Source of the DNA: Cruorifilaria tuberocauda
Taxonomy: Eukaryota; Nematoda; Chromadorea; Rhabditida; Onchocercidae
Length of the DNA: 64,000 bases
Assembly (NCBI GenBank): GCA_013365365.1
Contig: JABVXU010000259.1
Location: forward strand, 1 to 64,000
Direction: 5' to 3'
Part shown: positions 54,758 through 64,000 of the stretch, piece by piece
Position numbering within the stretch: position 1 is the stretch's first letter
Layout of the letters: every line of letters starts with the position of its first letter
The notes under the pieces: model-generated
What the model was told of the DNA's origin: nothing
What the model saw: only the letters and a program-made list of their open reading frames with translations
The model's database searches: none
Made by a program: the position numbers and the translations under genes

Positions 54758-55696
54758 AAAAATTAGATGCAGAAATGCATGAATGTTGATTAGATCAATG
54801 TACGATATCTTGCTGTGATCAATTGATTATATGATAATGATAGTGACACTGTCACTATTTTTAAATGTTCTTGAAATCTATTTCAATAACTTTATCTGAT
54901 AGAGTGAAAATTTAGGCAAATTTCTCCACAATCATGTCTTACTATATTTGATCAAAATGCTGATTATTTGTACATCATATAGTACGCATAATAGTTGCAC
55001 GTCTTTTCTTACTTTTTTAGTATTAATATGTTTTAACAAAAATATTACCTTAATGCTTATCTCATTACTTTTAACTACTGATAATCCCTGCTTTTAATAT
55101 TTGACAATTGATTGCCTACTCATCTGTTAATGAACATATTCCATAATATGGTTTTAATTATTTATGGTGCAGCGATTAATGACATTTTTCCATAAGTAAG
55201 GATTAGAGTTAGTTACTCTTTGCTTGCATCTAGACAACACTGTTTAACTTAAAATGGATGATTCGATTTTTTTGTACCATTAGAAGCATAGAAGGAAGTT
55301 TTTATTTAATTATTTTCAATTATATATTTTCTTCAGTTACATATTTTACAAAATTTCAATTTTTTAAGCTATAAGCCTATAAGGAAGTGCAAATACTAGG
55401 ATGAAAAATGCTAATTACATTATTGCATCTCCCTTGTTCTGATAATTCGCGGTCTTATTTACACAAGAGATTTCTTGATGCTAGCACCAAAAATAAAACC
55501 CCGTAAATGATAACAAAAGAAATTCGAGCTCAAATTCTCTTTTTTCCGGCTTAACTTCATCAAAATTCTTCCATTCTAGAATCTTATCATTGTTTTGAGC
55601 ATATCGTTACATACTGTAAGCATTTTCAATATTGTAAGCCACAATTAACAAGACTAGAATAAACATAAAGTGAAGAAAAGAAAACTACAACGTGAA

Positions 55697-55702
55697 TTTA
55701 TT
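55697..55702 (-). promoter_or_regulatory. poly(A) signal of gamma-glutamyltransferase
   Basis: AATAAA on the minus strand, 26 bases after the stop codon. Confidence 0.6.
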
Positions 55703-55728
55703 TCAGTAATGAGCATTTAGGAAGATTT

Positions 55729-58700
55729 CTAGTATCCTCCAGGATGCATATCACTTTTGCGCCTGTAATCTCCATTGGCGTAGATAGTTCCATCCTCACC
55801 CACTACAATCCCTTGAGCTATACCTTCGAAACCAGTAGTTTCCTTGAACTTTTGTCCATAAATATCCGTCAGATCATTCATCAACTCCTTAAATAATTCG
55901 TAAATGATATAATAAAACAGCTAATCACTTATATGTAATCTAATAGAATGATAGGATGATAACCAACCTTCGGTACAGATGGTTCAAACTGTGTGATATC
56001 TGGTGTAAATTGATTGTGTAATGTTGGAGCATCAATAGCCTCTTTTATAGTTTCATTGAAAAATAGCACCCGAACAACAGGCTTAGCCAAAGCCGAAATA
56101 ATTTTTGAACCACCTGATGCTCCTGCTACCATTACGACCTGAAATTTCAGAAAAATCACAATCATAGAGTGTTAAAAATTAGTAGCTAACTATGAGAAAA
56201 TACTAACTTTTCCAGTTTTAGTATTATAAACGATCATTGGACTCATACTACTCATTGGTTTCTTCTTGGGTTCAATGAAATTGCTTTCGGATGGCGCAAA
56301 CCCGAAACCATTTGCCATACCTACAAAATGATATATATATATAAACTATTAATTATTAGAAGAATTATTAAAACTTTTTCTTTCTTTGAATGAACAATTC
56401 TGGAATATGTTCTTATTGTTAAGTTATTCATTCGAATTATTTTTAGATGACGCACACCTATTATTAATAGCTTAATGAGAGGATAGCTAATGGTTTTGAG
56501 CGCAAACTCATGTTTAAACTGAGCTACTTTAAGTAATATTACGATAATATAATGAGTGCGATGACTGATATCCTGTTTACTGTCTGTAACAGTATCGTTT
56601 AATTATATTTGAAATTTAGTATCACTTCTATAAACACTATTTAACATACATAGTATCTTATATAGTAAACTTTGACTTTTAAAATAAGTGGAAGATTAAA
56701 GATATTATATTACCCGGCGTGGAGAAATCGTCCATCTCATCATTAAATACAATGCCTAATTTAACAGATTGCACTACTGCGCCAAACCTGCAACTTTTAT
56801 TGCTTTTGTAAAAAGAAATCGTTCATAATTACTTTAAAACAATTTAAAATAAAAAAATGTAACATAATTATTTGATTTGCCTATATTTCTTAAGTGGTAC
56901 GTACCATCGATTAACAGTACTTGTGCTGGATACTCCGTTACCCATAGAATCTAATACCGAAACATGTGATGTACCATGATCGTTCAACTGAAATCTTTAT
57001 TTCATTACTGTTAAACCCTGGTAAAGATTTATTTTGAGCTCTTTTTTTGAGGAGAAGTAATAAGAAGATTATTAATAGCTCAAATGCGGAGACGAAAAAA
57101 GACAACTAGCAATTTTAATAACTGTTTTTATGAAAATTTTTAGCTGCCTTATTGGAGAAGGAATGATTTTGATAAATACTTAATATCCAAAATTCTAATC
57201 AAAATAATGCTAGATAAAATTAAAGTAAGCAGATAATTAAATTAAATAAATTGAGTAAACGAAAGTAGAAGACTGAATCAATGTAATTTATTTTTACCTG
57301 CTTTGGAACTCCACCATAGTATTCTGTTGATTGCGTTGTATTACGCATTCTTGAGAATATCCAATCAGTGTATCCCTTTGTTGTCATATTCTCAGCAAGC
57401 TCTTTAGCTTCTTTCACGAAAGCTTCATCACCTAATAATAAATGAAGAATAGTAACCCAATCAGTGAGCATTCGGTCAATTCTCCTCATTCTGTTCATAT
57501 TGTATCCAAGTATTATGAAATTGATATAACAAATTTAATATTACCATATGTGTAATTTAGAATATATTGGTTACATATCTAGGAATTGTTAACAAACTGA
57601 CCCATAAGAGTTCGATGTGCATAAGCAAATTTTTGTGCTTCAAGAAATCTATGATAGAAGAGTGGATCACGTTTTAACACCTCCTTTCTTGTCATGGGCC
57701 CATAAAATCCTGCAGTATAAAGGAAATGGTGAAACTTGAAATGTTTATTATACAACCGGAATTACTACTTTGAACTTGAATATTGATACATTTGCAACAA
57801 TATTGAAGTGGAAAACTGACGAGCCATAAGAGATATAATTAATTGAGTAGCTGCGAACGAAGATGGAGGTGGTGGACCGCACATTGCTAAATCACCCGAG
57901 AAATGATCATTGACCAGTGATTGCTCGTGTACTACTGGCTTGAATTGTGCAAAATCATTCATTGTGATGATTCCACCTAAATCAATTTCATAAACAGTAC
58001 TATTTAATGCAACACTCAATATTAGTCTCAATTCGACCAGCTTAAAGGCTTTAGTCAAAATAGCTTAATAAAGCTTTACTAACTAATTCGAAAATATCTG
58101 CAGATTTTTCCTATTTTCAATAACGCGACCTAATAAATTATCCGAAAAATAATTAGAAAACTAGCCATTATCTTGGATTTCCTTGACTAATGTTTTGGCG
58201 ATATCTCCGCGGTAGAAAAGCTCCATTGGATCAGGACTAAGTGCAAGTCTTTCTAATGTGTTACCTAATTCTGGTCGTTTAATAATATCTCCAGCAACAA
58301 ACACCTTATCGGTAGCATTGTTAATCCAACTTCTATAATCGAACTTTATGAAGAAAAATTTTGTGATATATATATGACAGTTTGATACATTATTTTGATA
58401 TTATTTAACTTTGTCATGGATTATGAAATACTAACTTCATAGAGGGTAATGTTCTGAAATGCTTCTCTTTTACACCAAGTACATAGCCGAGATACTTGGA
58501 GACAGGTATTCCATCACGGCACAGATCAATCGATGGTTTTATTAAATCATACCATGACACTTGCCCACTTCCAAAGCGTTTGAATGCAACCCAATATCCG
58601 GCAATTTCTCCGGGTGTTGCTATAGCGCGAAAACCTAAAATCTTCATTAGTGTTACCAAAATGGAAGTTCCAACAATCAGTATTCAAACATGTCTTTTTT

Positions 58701-60099
58701 TTAAATATTCTATTATAAGTTTACCATATTTGGAACCGAATTCATCATTGATGAACATATTGCGATGGGCTTTTTCAGGTGCTGTTTCTCTGGCATCAAT
58801 AACAGTGCATTTCTCTTCAGTCCTGAAAATTCCCCTTCTTCTTTATCTCTTTTAAAAACTTATATATTTTTTATATATTTCTTATATATTTTAAAAACTT
58901 ATATATATATTATATATCAGTTTTAGCTTTCAATTCTAAGCTATTTAGATTCATAACTGCGATTTTTTGAGCTGTTGTTCATTAAAAAAAAAAAAAAAAA
59001 CTCTTCAATATAGGTTTTGAATATTCCTCATAGAAAAAGTTCAAATAAACTATTATAGATGAGCTGTTTATCATGTAATTAATTCAGTACATTAATACCT
59101 ATTATATAATGTCATAATGAAACCACCACCAATACCACTACTCTGAGGATTCGTGACACCAAGACAGAACATGGAAGCGATGGATGCATCTACTGCATTA
59201 CCACCTTTCATCAAAATGTTTCTGCAACAATAGGTAATACACTTTTAACTATAGTAAATATTATTAAGTGATTGATACCACTTGTTTACCTTTTTTGATA
59301 ATTAATTAGCATGAAAAGATGAATTAATTATCTAAACAATAAGTAACAATCTCATAAAACAATGCTTCAAATATTAGTAAATACCAACAGCTTTGGCCTC
59401 GTTTTCTTTTTATTTTTAAGACTATATTTACAATTACTGTCAAGTTTTCTCTGAAAAAATTTTTGGACAAATTTTATCACAAAATGAATATTAAATATAA
59501 TTACCTGCCAATTTCACTGCACAATCCGTGATCACAAGTGACTGCAGCGCGTGTATACTTACCCATATAACTATCAGAAGGTGGAAGCCAAGAATATTCC
59601 TCGTGTAACTTCATTTCCTCCTAAAATCATTGAAAGAATAGAAATATAGATGATATTGATGAAATTTTCATTCTATTATAATATATCTAAAAAAAAAATA
59701 AAAATAAAAAATATAACTTAAGTTATATAATTCAATGAAAATGCAGTTTGATAAAAAAAATTAAATACTTATTTTTTGGAAGGTATGGAATGATTGAACG
59801 AAGAAAGATACGATAACAAATACACTAAACAACATTGTCGCAATAAGTATGCAATATCTGAAAAATAACTGTAACTATTTAGAATGTTTTTCAAAACACA
59901 TTTTTAAATTAACTAGTGATTAAAAAATTCTATAAGATTTTCGCAGAGTGAATTTTTTGAAAGTTCGTTGAAAGATCGTTGAAATAATTGATATTTCCCA
60001 TGATTCCGTTCTCTAGAAATAATCATCAACTTATAGCAGAGAAGTAATAATGTCACACCTGGATATATAAAAAGATAAATCAGAAGGGAATGCTTTCAT
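55729..60099 (-). CDS. GGT: gamma-glutamyltransferase (type II membrane glutathione hydrolase)
   Basis: Fifteen exons on the minus strand: 60099-60059, 59857-59812, 59620-59505, 59221-59099, 58822-58725, 58634-58436, 58332-58166, 57976-57821, 57709-57602, 57431-57298, 56987-56905, 56787-56714, 56320-56208, 56138-55968, 55887-55729; 595 residues. A short cytosolic tail (1-14) precedes a membrane anchor (ILIATMLFSVFVI), then the ectodomain. Family blocks are intact: RAAVT, NPQSSGIGGG, ARETAPEKAH, TPGEIAGYW. The catalytic nucleophile is Thr402 in NDHGTSHVS, followed by STSTVNRWFG, NDEMDDFS and GASGGSKI. The precursor is expected to cleave itself before Thr402 into two subunits. It acts outside the cell on glutathione and gamma-glutamyl conjugates, recovering cysteine and handling oxidants. 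The seventh intron has a GC donor (ATG|GCTAGT), the only choice that keeps frame. All other introns are GT-AG. Confidence 0.95.
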
Positions 60100-60592
60100 C
60101 GTGATAAATTTAGAATAGGAATTCTAAGTCGTTATAACGAGTTATTGCAAGTTTCTTCCAACAAGCTAACCGTGCAACTATGCTGATGTGAAATAATGTT
60201 TTCGCGTTTATAATATAAACAATGAATAATTGTGTTGACATTTATCGCTATTTTTAGAGGTCTTTACGATCGATGATTTAAAATTTTTCAATAAAATCAT
60301 TGGAAGATGAGAACTAAAAAAAAAGAAAAAACAACATGGAGGGGATTAGTAGGTCGTAAACTATCGGTAAACAAATAGAATCACATATAGATTCAATCAT
60401 TCTCATAGTTTTTATGGGATAAATCAAGAAATATATTGCGGGAAATTGTGAGATAAGAAGAACATTACTATTCTTTATGAATTTAAAATCTGATGGGAAA
60501 AGAAAATTAATTTATTAAACAATATTTTCGCTACTAACAAAGATTATCATATTATCATAGCATTATCATGCAAATTAATTTGAGCCTACTTG

Positions 60593-60783
60593 CTGATAAG
60601 CCAGGTCATGTATATTTCAGTTGCATCTCGCTTTGCGATACTTTGGGTGAATTTTAACAGAATTTTCATTTGCTGATACAATCATTCGTAATTGTTCATA
60701 CATGAACTAATTTGGCTTATCAGTGTCATTGCCTTCTCTTTCTAGTGTTTCCGATTCGCCTTATCTTTGATTATCTTTATCAG
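60593..60783. promoter_or_regulatory. GATA-factor site cluster upstream of GGT
   Basis: CTGATAA (60593-60599), TTATCAG (60717-60723), TTATCTTTGATTATCTTTATCAG (60761-60783) and a CTGATAC lie 0.5-0.7 kb upstream of the GGT start. TGATAA-type sites are bound by intestinal GATA factors (ELT-2 type) in C. elegans, which fits a gut-expressed exopeptidase. Inferred only. Confidence 0.35.
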
Positions 60784-62839
60784 CAGCAAAAGTGTTGAGA
60801 ATGCTATTTAATCAGGAAATATTTTTATGTTTTAATTAAATAAACAGCTCTTAACACTGCATGAAAATGAGATAGGAAAGACGCATGAAAGGATCACTTT
60901 GAAAAAATGACGAAAGATGATTTCAGCAGGTTTATGAAAGATCATGACTTTATTTCAGCGCATTGATGGACTGAAGTTGATTTAACTTACAAAATTTTTA
61001 TGAAGAAAGTAATACTCGACAGTTATGTTGTTAGACAGTAATGAAAACGTTCGAATATTGAAAAATATCAGAACTCACGGTGATCGGACGAATCAGTGGG
61101 CTGAAGTTGAACTGAACGTGATATCGAAGAGAAAGATAGGAAATGGTACGAATAAAGATGATGAAATGATAACACATAGCAAGATGGTGACGAATAAAAT
61201 GTTAAGATGACATAACATTCGGCAATATCGCAAAACCGTGATGAATAACGAATTAACGAATGATAAAAATTAATAAAAGAATTAAAATTAAGATAAAGAG
61301 ATAGAGAAGGGAAGAGAATCAGCAGGGGAACCTGTTCGGAGCAACAAATCAACTTTTTGTAATCTTTTAAAAACTTCTCCAAATTGATGACTTTGAAGAG
61401 TGGAAAGGAAGTGTTTCATATTATTGTGTTACAAATCGCGTATTGATAGATTTTGCAGACTACTCGATCAGTTATTTTAAGTGCATTGAAAACACAAAAG
61501 GAACTTTCAAATATCAATGAGATATGAAAGGCTTTTCAAGCATTGCAGATGAATTTCTTTTAGTTATAAAGCAGCATAACAAGATTTGAGAAGATTCACT
61601 TGTTAGGAATCATTCGTTCAGTTACCATCAAATGCTACAGTTGATTGATCAGTTATTTTAACAGTCAAATAATATAATTAGTAAATATTAACTAAAATTT
61701 CAGGAACTGCGTCAGTATTGTATTACGGATTTCAAATGATGAAAAGTAATATTTAAATAGTGGATGAAGGATTTACTTTTCTCTCTTACTAAAAACTTCT
61801 TACTAAAGGCAAATTAACAACTACGGAATATTTAAGAGAAAAAGTAAATAAAATGACAATAATTGTAATCGTGTAATGGTACGAAAAATAAAATCCTATA
61901 ACTAACTTTTTTAATTTCAATGCAGAAAGAGAAATTTTGGTATTTCTCCTTTTACTTCGAAATGAAGAAAAGATGTACCTTACAAATAACTAAATCAACA
62001 AATATCTTTAACAACGATTTTTTCGGAACTGGATTTTACCGTTTGATATTACTTTTGTAGTAAGGAAATGTACTAAAGGACAACGCCATCCCCATTACCA
62101 CCACTAAATTTTCAAATTAAAAATTTTTCTCTTCCAAATTTTCATCTTCGAATGTAAATTTTGCAAATAAATTAAAAACTGGAAGTTACACTTGAGAAGT
62201 TAAGATCAATAAAAAAAAGAACTAAAAAAATCATGAATTCTGCATGAAAAAAACAATGATTTAAAAAATATTACCGTAAATCATAACGAGATTTCATTTT
62301 GTCGGAAAAAATACGATTCAGTAGTGATTGTGATACGAATGTTCAAAAGTTCTGTTACACTACCTGAAAAATACAACAGAACTTCACTTGCTTGCATAAT
62401 ACAAAAGCGTCATTTTAAAATGAAGAGAGCTAGTATTGACAAAACAGAAATTCCATTTGATATTAATTTCAATTGTTTCGAAATATTTTTGATAATATAC
62501 AAAAAGTAATAGTATGTGAACAATGTAAGCGTTAGGATTCTTTACTGTTTTGCTTTCATCCCATATGGATAATGTAAAGATCAAATGGAAATATTCTTAC
62601 CAGTTTGAGTTATCTGTATCCTATGAAAGGAAGCATATTTTGCATTTTCGAAAAAGAGCAAAATTTTATATGGAAAAATTCTTGCGCTGTAAAACACAGC
62701 TGTTTTGCTATCATAGTTTAATATTAATTTGCAAAAAATGAATTTGATAACATTTCGAGAAATTCAATGAATGCAGTGGATAGTGTCTACGGTTTCAACT
62801 ATTGAATTATCTGTGATCTGTTTAATAATTAGGTGTTCG

Positions 62840-62975
62840 CATAACGTTAATATATATAATTAGATAAGAAATAATTAGTAATTAGATGTTATGGGATATA
62901 ATTAGATAATAATAATTAGTAATTAGATATATATAATTAGATAATAATAAATAGTAATTAATAATAATTAGTAAT
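62840..62975. repeat. ATAATTAG simple repeat
   Basis: Irregular iterations of ATAATTAGATAATAAT and AATTAGTAATTAG. Confidence 0.8.
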
Positions 62976-63691
62976 TTTTGTTGAAATTCCCATAACGTTT
63001 TAAGATAATTCAGTTGATTAAATTAATGAGAAATACGTGAATATTTCCAGTCATTCTTGTTGTGAAAATCCAACACGGATGAAACTTCATCAAAATCTGA
63101 TAGATAGGATTTCAGGATAACGTTTAGATATAATATAGTTTAGCAAACGGTTCGTTCGTAAACCATGGTAAACCGTTCGCAAACCCTAAACTAAAGAATT
63201 TCCGATTAAAACGGTAGAAATTATCGCGAACTGTTCTCTACCTAGGGTTTATGAATAGTTTGATAAATTATTAGTCTGCTTCATTGGATGCTATTTATTT
63301 CGGTCGAATGAAATTTCTCATTTCCAAATGAATTTTGAAAATTTGCTTTCAGTATTATCCTTTCAAGGATAATGAAAGCTTCTTTTTTTTTCCACGTATC
63401 AACTACTATTTTTGTATGGTTTATACTGTATTAGTGATAAGATAACATATATCCCATTTGATATCGTATATTTCTAATTCAAATTTCTATAATTGAAAAG
63501 TGTTTTTTTTTCTTTGTATGTATAAAAAAAAACATAACTTCTTGTGCTTAAATCAAAACATACTGTAATATTAGCATTTATCGATAAAATTTCATAGCAA
63601 TCATTGGAATCATCAATCTCTCCTTTTTGGGATACATTTCTAATTTAAGCTTTTCTATTCATTTACTATTGATTGATTATGAATGTTCAGC

Positions 63692-63956
63692 CTACAAATT
63701 TCCAAGAACTTCATTCTGATGATGGCTGGTCATTCGTTGTGTTTTAGCTTCTAGTGCAGCTCGATCCTTCTTCGTTTTCATATATTGTTCAAGTTCCTAA
63801 GTATTAATTTGCAATTAAAGTTATGTATAATAAGAAGAAAAAATTTTTTTAATGGAAATTTCATACCCGCGTACGCTGTTCAATCAGTTCATCAATTTCT
63901 GGTTCTCTATGCTGCACATCTTCTATTGTATTATCTTCTCTTTCGTTATGCTTCTC
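63692..63956 (-). CDS. 3' end of an unidentified charged, probably coiled-coil protein (partial)
   Basis: Two exons on the minus strand, 63956-63867 and 63796-63692, join in phase 0 through GT-AG borders and give the last 64 residues. They are rich in Glu/Lys/Arg (EIDELIEQRTRELEQYMKTK, then DRAALEAKTQR), predicted helical, and end ...VLGNL before TAG. Upstream exons lie beyond the right edge of the window, so neither start nor family can be judged. The heptad-like spacing suggests the end of a coiled coil. The acceptor at 63957 (TTTGAG) is weak. Confidence 0.5.
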
Positions 63957-64000
63957 CTCAAAGAATATTGATTAGATAGGAAATGATAGCAATCTCTCAT

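Larger units (their letters stand above)
54165..55728. other. convergent intergenic region
   Basis: 1.56 kb between the stop codons of the small secreted gene and the gamma-glutamyltransferase. AT-rich, with one tandem duplication (54666-54757). Nothing else was seen. Confidence 0.6.
60100..63691. other. intergenic region upstream of GGT
   Basis: 3.6 kb containing the GGT promoter with its GATA-site cluster, an ATAATTAG-type simple repeat, and a small GC-richer patch at 63125-63250 with repeated AAACC(A/G)TTCG-like words. The open frame at 61025-61210 has no splice context or homology that I can support. Confidence 0.55.

Overview
The window is AT-rich eukaryotic nuclear DNA. Its genes are broken into many short exons with TTTCAG-type 3' splice sites, and the proteins they encode are nematode-like: a multi-Kunitz moulting-type inhibitor resembling MLT-11, a cathepsin F with a cystatin-like pro-region, and compact CacyBP, IBA57 and MCM10 genes. 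I infer a parasitic, probably filarial, nematode. No bacterial, viral, transposon or CRISPR sequence was recognised. Exon chains below were assembled by hand from GT/GC...AG borders with the reading phase checked across every junction. In each gene except the truncated last one the exon lengths add up to whole codons.

Layout: (1) 1-3673, simple repeats and mostly non-coding DNA with two very tentative orphan exons. (2) 3674-8031 (-), a CCDC9-like coiled-coil protein. (3) 8032-12444, intergenic, with a 29-30 bp minisatellite and an E-box cluster. (4) 12445-14225 (+), CacyBP/SIP, convergent with 14704-16274 (-), the IBA57 iron-sulfur assembly factor. (5) 16275-20064, intergenic with minisatellites. 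(6) 20065-23520 (+), a cathepsin F-type cysteine protease, convergent with 24137-29950 (-), the replication factor MCM10. (7) 31831-47291 (-), a secreted protein of about 2,880 residues in at least 33 exons, with 11 Kunitz domains, one thyroglobulin type-1 domain, one antistasin-like domain, four lustrin-type cysteine modules and two very large Ser/Thr-rich exons. (8) 47292-53365, a 6-kb divergent intergenic region holding four perfect ROR/NHR-23-type elements. (9) 53366-54164 (+), a small secreted cysteine-containing protein. (10) 55729-60099 (-), a type II membrane gamma-glutamyltransferase with an upstream GATA-site cluster. (11) 63692-63956 (-), the last two exons of an unidentified charged protein that runs off the window.

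The most interesting region is the giant inhibitor and its upstream DNA. The protein combines inhibitor folds aimed at serine proteases (Kunitz, antistasin) with one that often targets cysteine cathepsins (thyroglobulin type-1). Its exons are almost all phase 1-1, it has an internal furin-type site, and its upstream region looks suited to an oscillating moulting receptor. Two recent tandem duplications copy a splice site: a donor in this gene and an acceptor in the cathepsin gene. In both cases, use of the extra splice site breaks the reading frame.
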